From the NCBI RefSeq assembly GCF_958979055.1, contig NC_084890.1:27480616-27544615 (forward strand): a DNA stretch of 64,000 nt, read 5' to 3'. This DNA comes from Alnus glutinosa (Eukaryota; Streptophyta; Magnoliopsida; Fagales; Betulaceae). Below are positions 35,446-46,414 of this stretch, piece after piece. Under the pieces are notes generated by a model that saw only the letters and a program-made list of their open reading frames with translations, was not told the DNA's origin and did no database searches. The stretch's first letter is position 1. Each line of letters begins with the position of its first letter. The position numbers and the translations under genes are program-made.

Positions 35446-35935
35446 GGAAAAAGTACACATATCCCCCTCAAACTACCACCCAATTGTCAATGTACCCCCC
35501 AAACTACCAATTGTGTCAATTACCCCCCTCAAACTACCAAAAAATGTCAATATCCCCCATAAGACCAACAAAAAGACAAAAATAACCCTAAATTTTTTGA
35601 ATAAGACAAAAATATCTTTATAAATTCAAAAAAAAAAAACTAAAACTAAAAATAAAAACTAAAAAATTAGTTTTTAAAAAAAAAAATTAATAAAATACGA
35701 AAAAGAAAGTTTTTTTTTATAAAAAAAATAATAAACAAAAAAATAACTGTAAAATATAAAAACAATTTTTTTAAAAAAAAAAAAAACAAACGAAAAAGAA
35801 AAAGGAAAAACCAGTTTTTTATTAAATAAAAAAAATGAAAAAGAATGATTTTTTTTTTAAAAAAAAAAAAAACCAAACAAAAAAATAACTGAAACTTATA
35901 AAAACAATTTTTTTTTAAAAAAAAAAAAACAAACG

Positions 35936-35968
<33 letters not shown>

Positions 35969-36193
35969 AACCAGTTTTAATTTTTTTTTGGTATAATTTT
36001 TTTTATTTTATATTTTTAAAAAATTATTTTTTAGTTTTTATTTTATTTTAATAATTTATGAAGGGTATTTTTGTCATTAGGGGGACATTGACAGTTTTTG
36101 ATAGTTTAGGGGGGGGACATTGACACAATTGGTAGTTTAGGGGGGACATTGACAATGAGGTGGTAGTTTGAGGGGGTTATGTGTACTTTTCCC
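35446..36193. mobile_element. Foldback element with 9-bp TSD (Mutator-like), 748 bp
   Basis: Perfect TSD taaatttaa at 35437-35445 and 36194-36202. Ends ggaaaaagtacacata… and …tatgtgtacttttccc pair over more than 80 bp, with repeated units of the form ccccctcaaactacca / caattgtgtcaat. The centre (about 35580-36060) is A/T homopolymer-rich, including an A-run at 35938-35966. The long TIR and 9-bp TSD fit a non-autonomous MULE. No coding capacity. Confidence 0.88.
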
Positions 36194-36294
36194 TAAATTT
36201 AAATATCTCTTATACGAAGAGAATGAAAAAGAAGAGGGGTGTTTTCTCAACAAAGATATATCCAAATTGCTTGTGGTTCAAAAATCTGTCCAGC

Positions 36295-37139
36295 ACACAA
36301 AAACTCTCTACCTTCTCTCCAAACTCTCTGCAACTTCACACCATACCCACCATGGGTCACCTCTCTTCTCCTTTCTAAATTTTATCCTTTCACCGTACCA
36401 CACAATTCCCCATACGTACCGTTTGGGAGTTTTCTCTCGTTCTACCCGTACACCCACACACCCAACAAACTCTTTCAAGCTAGCATCGGAGCAACTATCC
36501 GCCCTCTATGTCATCAGCTCTAGTCTCTCCTTCGTCAGATTGGTCTCCCCTTCCTCCTTTCGCTCTAAGCTATGGTTCCTCCCAGTATCTTAAAGTTTTT
36601 AGATCTGATTTTTTCCACGTCATATCTACTAACTTCATGTGGTCTTTTTACTCATTCCTCCACACCACCAGGTTCCATGACCTTCCAGCTTCGATTCACC
36701 AGTCACAAAGTCAACAGCGAACCTTTCCAGGCCTGCGCATATTCCACACGCGCCAGATCTCAAGCCCCACACGCTAGCGCCCGTTCGTGATGCTGCGGCT
36801 CTCTACCAATCTCCTCCGCTTTGATCGACTTCTGACGATGGTTTGGCCGCCTCAAATAATGTATTGTGGGTTATGTTTTTGCTTTTTGTGTCCGGTTGTT
36901 TATGGGTTTTCAAGTTGTTTCTTCCCCATGTTTACCCCTGTTTTAGTATTTTGGGTCTTTGTGGCTCAAACTACACCCCGTATCACCTTCACTGGTAACT
37001 TAAAATGTTGGCATCCGTGCCATGACTCTTTTGGCCCGCGTTTTCGGAAGCATTTGGGATGCTCAGATTTTGTTTGTTGTTTTTTCTTCTTGTAATTTTT
37101 GTTATGTATGATGTATCTATTAAAAAAAAAAAAAAAAAA
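36295..37139 (+). mobile_element. Poly(A)-tailed retroposed insertion, 845 bp
   Basis: Ends in an A-run (37122-37140). The flanks atctgtccagc (36284-36294) and atccgttcagc (37140-37150) look like a TSD with two changes. It begins with a pyrimidine-rich stretch of acactctctaccttctctcc type and has a moderately GC-rich core, like the 24.6-kb retroposon, but I could not align the two. It may be another family or a retroposed transcript. No recognisable protein. Confidence 0.65.
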
Positions 37140-37150
37140 ATCCGTTCAGC

Positions 37151-38023
37151 TATCAATCTCAGATTTGGAAAGAAGAAAAAGGGTTAGTGAAATGCAAATG
37201 GATTGTCCCAAATTTGGATAATTCCAACATTAGAATGATTTCGTTGAATGCTTTGTATAAATGTGTTAGGTGGCCTGGGAGAGTACGAACAAACAATTTT
37301 TATTAAGTACAAGACGAAGATGGGTATGATGATCATGGCGAATGAATCAGAATGATAGCACCTAACAATTCGTACAACTTTAAGTGCCCACATTCATTCA
37401 TCTTCGATTGCAAGATCTAGATGAGGAATCTATATAATAATTGTTGTTATTAATTTCCATCATTATGTAATGGAAAGTTCAAAGTACCATACCTTTAGAT
37501 AGGTATGTATACCAGAAATAAATATAGCCACAAATTACTTTTTTATCGTATAAATATTTTATGTTGTTGGCATAATAGTTTCAATGAATTCAAATTTTAT
37601 TTTTAACAATTATTAATCTAAGAGTTGGTTAAAACTATCATGTAAACATTGTGAGATAAAAATATGATTTTTAACATTACTCATATAAAATTTAGAAGAA
37701 ATAAAACTAAGACAATTTACCAATGTTTTAAACTGTGAGATCACTGTCGAACTATCATCGGACTAGTGTTGGGCTACCGCTAGACCAGTAGACCACCACT
37801 AAGTCACCGTCGAACTACCTTCAAAACATTGGCAAGCCTCCACTATACCATTGTTAGAATTCAAATTATTAGGTTAATTTTTTTTTAATTATTTTATATT
37901 AATATTTTTATGTTGTGAATAAAAATTAATTTTTATAAGTTAATGTAATTGAATGAAAATGTAAAATGTAATATAATTTTAATTTTATATACACGTTAAA
38001 CATCAAAAAAAATATTTCCATCT
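37151..38023. other. AT-rich intergenic DNA
   Basis: No gene. A block at 37731-37836 is bounded by caatgtttt and aaaacattg and contains repeated gtcgaactac words, a possible small foldback too weak to call. Confidence 0.5.
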
Positions 38024-38031
38024 AACAATAA

Positions 38032-38818
38032 ATGGGTGAGCATAACCCGCCCCGTACCGCCCCAAATTTTGCGGATATTCCATGTTATACAGTTCACATG
38101 GGCTGTTTTATTTGAAAACCGAGCATCACGGGGCGGTTTACAGAAATTTGATTTTCCCGACCCGCAAACCCGCCTCGCCCCAAGGTTAACGTTGATACAA
38201 ATTTTCCTCAAACCCTAACCTTAGGATCTGAAAATTCTTCTCCAAGACTCCAAACGGCGCATCCCTCCCGTAGAAGGCGCACGACTTTCCAATTCCAATT
38301 TCCAACCTTCTAGCTTGGTGTCATTCAGTCTTTTCCAATTCCAACCATCTGCCTTCTAGTTCCAGAAATGGGTTCTCTTCACAACAATCCTCTCTCCCGC
38401 TCTCTCACTCTTCGTCTGTTACTAGTACAGTCGACTCAAGTTTATATTCTGCAATAACTGGTATTCGATCTTTTTTGTAAGTTTGTAACATGCTTAGTAT
38501 TTTGTTCTTTGTTTTTAAGATCCATTAAAAGGTTCTGGGAAACAAAAGTATACTAGTTTGTTCTTCGGTTTAAATGGGATGTTCAAGATTTTCTTGATTT
38601 TCTGGGATTTGGATTGGTTTCTAAGTAGATACCTGCAACGCCACGCCCTGCACGGAAATGACCAATTTTTGCCGTGCCCCGAGAACCCGCTACCCGCATG
38701 GAAAATGATTTTTTTTAATGGGGCTCAGAAGTCAGAACCATTTTCTGGAACCCACCCACCACGGGGTGGGTTGAAGAAAAGGCTGAAATCCGACCTCCTC
38801 CGACCCATGCTTACCCCT
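38032..38818. mobile_element. hAT-like non-autonomous element, 787 bp
   Basis: Left end atgggtgagcat and reverse-complemented right end aggggtaagcat match at 10 of 12 positions. Candidate 8-bp TSD aacaataa (38024-38031) / gacaataa (38819-38826), one mismatch. Both ends carry cccgcc / ggggcgg-type words, unlike the gagctcg words of the 19.9-kb hAT family. No transposase frame. Confidence 0.72.
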
Positions 38819-38826
38819 GACAATAA

Positions 38827-39430
38827 TTTCATCTTTCCCTCATATTTAATAAAAAATAATAATAATAATAATCTTCTTTTCCTTTGCGTAACGTCAAAAC
38901 AGAATCATTTACTTTTAACTTTCTAGCCGCGATTCCAATTTATTAGACGGCAAAAGATAATAAATTGCCTGCCATGAGATAGAAAAGCCGCTCCTTCATT
39001 CAACATGATTTCTTCGTGCTTAAATAACAAATCAATATCATAAATAACTAATTTATATATGTTTTTTTTTTTTCTTTTATTATTATTTGTTGGTATTCCC
39101 CGGTATCCCAGTCCCTCAAAAACGGGGCATCTTGATAAATAAGTAGACAAACTCACGAGTCTCTGAGGTCTGAGCACTGTCGGGTTCCGTAATACGGCGG
39201 GTGACTGGGCCCGCTGCCAGACCACAGCCATCAAAACACGCTAAGGAAATTATAAAAAATGGAAAAAAGAAATGATAAAACTGAATGCTTTAGTGGGAAC
39301 AATAAGAAGATCTTTTGCTTTTATTATTCTTTTATTATTTGAAAATTTAAAGAAGGCTTTTTATTTTTTTATTTTAATTTGTCAAATTAAATCATATTAA
39401 AGTAACTTCGATTAAATAAAGTAAGAACTG
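38827..39430. other. Spacer upstream of the DUF642 gene
   Basis: A short (AAT)n tract at 38852-38870 and T-runs near 39063. No gene seen. Confidence 0.5.
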
Positions 39431-39437
39431 GAATCTT

Positions 39438-39520
39438 GCATAAAAGGACACACACTCTCCCACTCTCACTACTGCCTCTTGCCTCTGTCGCTGTTGAGCA
39501 GAACAAACTTAGAGAGCAAC

Positions 39521-39556
<36 letters not shown>
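39438..39556 (+). promoter_or_regulatory. Putative core promoter and GA-rich 5' leader of the DUF642 gene
   Basis: A TATA-like cataaaagg at about 39440 lies 130 bp before the ATG. A (TG)n(GA)n tract at 39521-39556 ends 13 bases before the start codon. GA repeats in 5' leaders are common in plants and can bind GAGA-binding factors; any role here is inference. Confidence 0.5.
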
Positions 39557-39558
<2 letters not shown>

Positions 39559-39569
39559 TTGGCCGGAAG

Positions 39570-42500
39570 ATGGCTCAGAGCTCCAGAAGAAGCAAATGGG
39601 TATCTCTGTTGATGCTTCTCTTTGCTCATTTGGCTTCCACAATCATAGCAGAAGATGGTATGTTTTTTCTTCTCATCTGCCCACCTATGTTGTTGATTCT
39701 TGGTTCCCATTTTTCTCTGTCAAAGTTCAGATAACATCTGCTATTAGTTTTCACTTTTTGTTATTTCTGAGATCTGATATGTGGGTATATTATATAGACA
39801 TTGGACTGGTCTGTGGTGGGGAAAGATGAGGTGTTTAGTGTTTAGTTCCCTCTTCTTCTCCAATGGCTCCACCAGCAATATAGTGTTTAGTTCACTCTTC
39901 TTCTCCAATGGCTCCAGCAGCGTGCTGCTGGAGCAAGTGTATTTTGCTGAAATCCAACGAACCCAGATGATAGTAGTAGTAATTTTGCATCGAATCCCTC
40001 TGTTAGTGATTGATCAGTTTGAAATAGAGATGATTCATTGATTATGGTCTTCAAGAATCAAACCCACAGGACTCGAGGCCCACCCGCTTTTTGTCTATTC
40101 TCTGATCTATATAATTTTCTCTAACCCATACTATTTAATCAAACCGGGGTCAAATTCTTTAACTTTAGCTAAGCTAATTTAACGCTGATGTCGCGGGTGT
40201 GAATCGTATTTAAAATTGCCGGCCATAATAAATTTCAAGCGATTTTTCATGAACATCATAAAGGTAATAAAGGTACTAGGAAGTAGGAACCTCTTTCAAA
40301 TAGGGTCGGTTGGTGACACAATTTGGATTGCAGAGTTGATAGCAAGTTGTCATTTTTCAAACTATGTAGGGAATGTTCGGTAACACATTTATTCTTTTTA
40401 TATTATATTATTTTTAAAATATATATTTGGATTATTTTGTTAAATTTAAATTCTACTTAAGTTTTATCTAATTTTTTTTTTTAATTTTATCTTAAATTTT
40501 TAAAGTTTAAACCACTCAAACATAATTTTAAAAAATAAATTTTTTCCATATTTGCAATTTTAAATATAATAAAATATATATAAAAAAAAAAAATCTCACC
40601 TCCAAACGTGTCCTGACATTTATTTTTTTGCTAAACAATTTAATTTTCTCAGCAAACTATCTATTAAACTTGCTGTAATCACTATGTTTATGTCTTGGTG
40701 CCAAGAAAAAAAATATATTAATTGTCAAACTTTAGGACTTAGGCTTTGAAATATTTTCCTCTCTGAAGCGAGAATCGAGAAAATTAGAAAAATGATGTGG
40801 TGCTGTAAGGACCGGCCGGCCCCTATTACTTTTCCTTTTCACTTTCTGAGGGGGGTAAAATGACCCTAGTGGACCATGTTCCCGCCAAACATCAGGTGCT
40901 TTTCTCGTCTAATTTGACAAAACGACAAGGACCTTTCCGTAAAGGACACTGGCACCGAACATTATTTTTCATTGTTTTTATGGGGTTATCATCCCGATTT
41001 CCAGCTGCATGGTGCCCGTAAAACAGCGACGGTGAAAAACGCGTTTTTTTCTCGGTCAAAGTTGAGAAGACCGGCGTTGAAACGGATGGCCCTTTAGACG
41101 GTGGGGTGGGGCCCGTTGGATGACCGCGGCCTGAAGATCAGTTTGATAGGACGAATCCTGATTCGTTCTCATATCACATCATTGTTTGTCGTTATAAGGA
41201 TGAGAAATGCTACGATGGGGGCATCCTCATGTTCTCTGCATGAGCCTCTTCTTAATTTGTCTTTATTTTATTATTATTGTTATTTTCATTTTAGTTAGTT
41301 CTTTGTGGTTGCACAGACTTTCACACGCTTGAGGCCCATATATAGATAAGGTTATCCATATAAAGAAAAAATCCCTACCATGAAGATGTTGTTTGTGGCA
41401 GCATGATAGAGTTCCTAATTTTTTTTGAGCCATGAATTCAACACTTGAGTTATGTCTAGGATTCTTTTAAATTATTTACCCGAATTTAAGATAATTCAGA
41501 CCGGCGATGGTGAGAAATAACTAATGGAACTCACCTAACCGGAGAAGTGTTTAGACAACCCAATTTTTATTTGGTCAATTGAGTCTTATGAATTGTCTCT
41601 CACAATTACCTGTTTGAATTTTTTCAAATTTGGACAGATAATCTTTAGAAGATCTGCTTTGTCTAGAGCATCACTTCTTGTTCACACCAGTAGTACTAAC
41701 TACCAAATATTAAATAGTTTGGTAACCAATTTGCAATGTGTGCTTTTTGTGGCTAATGATGCCAAAAGAACCCAATATATATAGTTCCAACCTATTTTAT
41801 GATACCAAATGAGGGATAGGAATCCATCCACAGGAATTAGCTGTCCAAATTGATGTGGATCCTTATCATAGGAGTCTACCTAAGTATTTTCCTTATAATT
41901 CACGTGATTAGTCAATATTTTAGGAAAATGAGTGTCAGATGACGGTATACATTTTAGTGGTTAGAGTGCTACTTGGACTGTCGCATCAATTTGTTAAAGA
42001 AACGGTCCAAAATAGATCTATTCTTATTACTTTTTAAGCATTGAATATGAAAATAAGATTTGAACTTTCAAGGGTTCATTTAAAATGAAAAATGTATGAT
42101 TGTATTAAAAAAGGATTAACATGGATTGAGTAATAGAATTAGCGAAAAGAAAAAGGGTGTGACTGAATTTGTATGAATTTAGCACATCTTTCTAGTTTCT
42201 ACTGAAGAAAGAGACTGCTCACGCCAAACATTCCTACTTGTCGTCCCGCTTCCAAACGTGGCTTAACAAATTCGGTGCAATTTTTGTTGTTTGCTGAGCA
42301 AGTTGCGACTTGTTCACCGTCTGGATAGATGACAAGGTTCTTGTCTCTTCGACAAAGATGCATCAGCAGCTCTACAACCTCCTCGGGCCCTACGATTTTT
42401 GTCAGGAACCAAGTGAAGCCCTATACATATCATATTTTCTTGTTACTCTCCCTACCTATTTCGGTTGTCGGGTCTTGTTTAATGTGATTTTTTATTTATT

Positions 42501-45245
42501 TATTTTTAAGTGTAAAGAGTAACATTACTTTTGACTGTGCTTAACTACTCATCTTGTAGCTTAAGATAGGTTGTAATTTAGTCGATCCTGCACAACCGCT
42601 ACATGGCTGCCCATAAAGGAATTTGATGCGGCCCACTTGCTCAAACATGTGTTCAAGCAAGTAGGTTTCGTCGGGATCCCTTTCAATTGCCTGCAATACG
42701 AACAAAAAATCTTGGTTCCCAAACCCAAACCTATATGGGAAAGAAAGTTAGGCTTGTTTTGGCTTAGAAAAATTATATTATTAAGCTTATTAAGCTTTGT
42801 AGCACATGTAATACATGGACTTGTGGTAAGTATATATGATTTAGAGCATTAGTGACATTTAGGACTTGCTCTTAAAAAAGAAGAATGATATTTGAATTCA
42901 ATCTTAGATCATTAATTATCTTAAATTTTTTAATGTGATTATTTAATAAATATTCTAATGATAAATACCAAATTAATATGTTTAACATTTTTTTAATTTT
43001 TTTTTTGTAGAAATGTGCTTAACATTTTTATTATCCTATTGCAGGCCTTGTAACGAACGGTGATTTTGAGACGCCTCCATCGAACGGGTTCCCAAGCGAG
43101 GCCGTAGGGGGCGGGTCCGTGGAAATCCCAAGCTGGAAATCCAAGGGCATGGTTGAGCTGGTGGAAGCGGGGCAAAAACAGGGTGGGATGATCCTCATCA
43201 TACCGCAAGGTAGACACGCGGTGAGGCTGGGCAACGACGCGGAGATCAGCCAGGATTTGAAGGTGGAGAAGGGGTTTACATACTCGATCACGTTCAGTGC
43301 GGCTCGCACGTGCGCACAGCTGGAGTCACTGAACGTGTCAGTGACACCAGCATCGCAGACGATAGACCTGCAGACGCTGTACAACGTGCAGGGGTGGGAC
43401 CCCTACGCGTGGGCTTTCGAGGCGGAGGTGGATGATGTGAGTTTGGCTTTTAGGAACCCGGGCATGGAGGATGACCCCTCTTGTGGGCCCATCATTGATG
43501 ATATTGCAATAAAAAAGCTTTTCACCCCCGATCGACCCAAAGGTACGTCTCTCTTTTCTTTTTTCTTGTCAACTTTTTGTTTTTTTTTTTTTTTTTTTGT
43601 TGGCCTTAGTGTCAAAGGCTACCTCGTTACTCTCGCATGCTTGGTCCCACTACACGTATGGAGATGGTGCTTTTTGATTACCTTGATTATAGTCTATAGA
43701 GCAGCATCCAATGTGGTTGTCTGATTTGTGGGGGAACCGGAAATGGTGGCTATCTGTTTGTCAAATAGATAGAGATTTTAAGTAATATCGTAGCTTGAAT
43801 AATTAGTAATTTGGATAATAAAAGAGTTAAAATATGATTTATTTGACCTAAATTAATCATGGATAAAGAAGAGAGAGAGAGAGTAAATATATTACCATAT
43901 ATATATATATATATAGAATTAATATAAGGCTTTATTTGTCTAAGCAAATTTTATATTGTCCGCCCACCTGCTTAGATAGGTGGATCTTATAATTTTTTAT
44001 TTTATATTTTTTTATATTTACTGTTCATATTACTAAATCAAAATCCTTGTCAAATGGATTGAGCGTCATTACTTTCATGTTCAAAAGTAGCTCACCATCA
44101 GAAAAGAAAACAGCAAATTAAAAGTCATTAATACCAAAATTTGTAGCATCAACATCAATACCCAAATTAAACTAAACTGCATACCTGTTGCACATTTTTT
44201 CCAACCTCTGCCGATATAACTTTTCCCAACATGTTTCAAATGAGAAGTGGGTTGAGACCGAATTTCTATTAATCAAAGAAGGGATTGAGACTATGTGTTT
44301 GGAACAAGGAAATGAAAAGTTGTACTTCAGATATTCATTTAACTTTATTTTTTATTTAAAATAATATTTAAATGATTTTTTTTTTTTCTCTTTTTCTTAG
44401 CGTTTACTTTACAGAATATTTAAATAGTATAGAAAAAAAAAAAAGAAAAAAAAAAAAGCTACTATGAAATGCATTTAAATAGAGAAAAAATAATTTGCTT
44501 CCCTAAATTTGAAGTTTAGGCTCAAAGAATGACGGTGAAAATGGGTCCAAGTCAACCATAACGGAATGCCATGCCTGTTTTTCATCTTATATATATTCGG
44601 ATATTAATAAATTGCTGATAAGCTGCGTAATTTGCTGTACTCTTTGTAGACAATGCGGCTACCAATGGCGATTTTGAAGAAGGCCCATGGATGGTAAGAA
44701 ACGCCTCACTCGGCGTCTTGCTCCCCACCAACCTCGACGAAGAAATATCCTCATTACCGGGCTGGAACGTTGAATCTAACAGGGCCGTCCGCTACATTGA
44801 CTCCGACCACTACACCGTCCCACAAGGCAGGCGGGCAGTGGAATTGCTCTCAGGCAAGGAAGGCATAATTTCCCAAATGGTCGAAACAGCACCAGACAAA
44901 GATTACACCTTGACCTTTTCCTTGGGGCAAGCCGGAGACAAATGCAAGCAGCCGCTTGCCGTCATGGCCCACGCCGGAGACCAGGCCCTAAACATCCACT
45001 ACACGCCGGATTCCAACTCTACCTTTCAGAGCGCTAATCTGAACTTCACGGCCAAGGCGGAGAGGACCCGGATTGCGTTCTACAGCGTGTATTACAACAC
45101 GAGAAGCGATGACATGAGCTCGCTCTGTGGGCCGGTGGTGGACGACGTGAGGGTGTGGTTTTCTGGGTGTAATCGAAATGGGTTTGGAGGATTAAGGTTG
45201 GGGGTTGGGTTTGGTTTTTTGTTGTTTGTTTTCGCCATGGTTTAG
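39570..45245 (+). CDS. DUF642 cell-wall protein (BIIDXI-like), probable GPI anchor
   Basis: Three exons: 39570-39657, 43045-43542, 44650-45245; 1182 nt, 393 residues, GT-AG introns, phases consistent. Exon 1 encodes a signal peptide (MAQSSRRSKWVSLLMLLFAH…) ending near AEDG. Exons 2 and 3 each encode one galactose-binding-like DUF642 half, starting TNGDFETPP and TNGDFEEGP, with PQGRHAVRLG / PQGRRAVELL and CGPIIDDIAI / CGPVVDDVRV as paired motifs. The C-terminus is a hydrophobic tail after a small-residue stretch (GFGGLRLGVGFGFLLFVFAMV region), fitting GPI attachment. Family members are secreted plant proteins reported to bind cell-wall polysaccharide and influence pectin methylesterase. The first intron (3.4 kb) is long. 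Confidence 0.94.
39838..39934 (+). repeat. 45-bp tandem duplication and adjacent palindrome in DUF642 intron 1
   Basis: Units start at 39838 and 39883 (gtgtttagtt.c.ctcttc…). The second unit runs into gctccagcagcgtgctgctg (39911-39930), whose arms gctccagcagc / gctgctggagc form a hairpin. Confidence 0.85.
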
Positions 45246-45283
45246 GGCTGTTAAGGAAGGAATGTGTTGCTTTAACGTGTATG

Positions 45284-45312
45284 GTATTAGGTAAAACCTA
45301 TATACCTAATAC
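45284..45312 (+). repeat. Short hairpin in the DUF642 3' UTR
   Basis: gtattaggt (45284-45292) pairs exactly with acctaatac (45304-45312) around an 11-base loop, 39 bases after the stop codon. Could be an RNA stem in the 3' UTR. Confidence 0.6.
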
Positions 45313-45583
45313 GCTTGCCTATGTATTATTATGTGTTGCTTTAGTTGTTATCCAAAATGAGTGTCTTATTAAGTTTCATGATTTTGTAAGAGCATTTATA
45401 TTAGGCTTAGCAATTTCTTTTTTTCTTTTTCTTTTTTCAACTAAAAAATTACTTTTTTATTTTATTTTAATTATCTACTTTTCTAAAGTACTTATTAGGT
45501 CTTACTTTCTATTTTAGCTATTTATTTTCACTAATCTTTTTAAATATTTTTTCTCATTTTTTTTTTTTTTTCCAACAACTATA

Positions 45584-45674
45584 TTAAATTGACGCGCTCC
45601 TTGAGTTCAACTTGTTCAGTAGCTTTAAATGCTTTAGCCAAGACAAATTGAACTCAAGCAAGGCGTCAATTTAA
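45584..45674. repeat. 91-bp imperfect hairpin
   Basis: Left arm ttaaattgacgc … ccttgagttcaa pairs with right arm ttgaactcaag … gcgtcaatttaa, with a 4-base mismatch zone and a loop of about 30 bases. It may be a small MITE or a precursor-like RNA hairpin. Not a known miRNA that I recognise. Confidence 0.7.
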
Positions 45675-46414
45675 GGAAATATATGCTAACGACTTGCCGT
45701 TGACAAAAAGGGCCAAACGGGCCAATGGAATGTCCTTCCCAACAAGATCCTTTTTTTCACTGTCATGGTTGTACTCCATGTCAAATTAATCATTTTTTAT
45801 TTTTTATTTTTGTCAAAACAATAGTAGTAAGTTAAATTAATTTTTTTTTTTTTAACATAACTTTCAATATTAATAGATAAACATCAACATAGAGCAAAAT
45901 GCTCCATAGATACAATATTATAGAAGTTCAAATCTAATAATCAAGTCTTATCTCTAAGGTTTTTTCTGTGAGAAAATACTATGGGTGAGACCCGTAAGAG
46001 TGTGGTTTCCAACTGATTTTTGCCCGTGGAAGATTGTGTGTTGAGTTTACATTCGTATATCCTTTATATCTAATATATATTTTATTTATGAATGTGATAT
46101 ATATATATATATATTTTATGTTATGAATTTGTAATATTATTGTTTTTTATGTTGGATTTGTAATTTTTTTTTTTTTTTGTTGACTTGTTTGTTATGCTCA
46201 TTAAATCGTGTATAAAAAAAACATAAGGGTGTTTCTTATGAGCATTGATTACTATTAGTATTTTGAGGTCGTATGCATAATATTTATTTATTTTTTATCG
46301 GTTTTACATATTTTTGTATTGCATTATATTTTTAAAATAAGTCCAAAAGATTAAAAATCAGTCAAAATTATTTTTTAAAAGCTTTTAAAATAGGCCCATT
46401 TCAGCCCGATAGTA

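Larger units (their letters stand above)
45246..46414. other. 3' region of DUF642 and AT-rich spacer
   Basis: Holds the gene's 3' UTR, two hairpins listed separately (45284-45312, 45584-45674), and T-rich DNA with (TA)n near 46099-46112. No further gene. Confidence 0.5.

Noticed and set aside
35667..35876. F/K-rich minus-strand frame
   Set aside because: Translation of A/T homopolymers in the centre of the foldback element.
37731..37836. Possible small foldback bounded by caatgtttt / aaaacattg
   Set aside because: Arms are only about 9 bp and there is no TSD.
42993..43615. Minus-strand frames opposite DUF642 exon 2
   Set aside because: Antisense shadows of the real exon, which has clear DUF642 motifs and splice sites on the plus strand.
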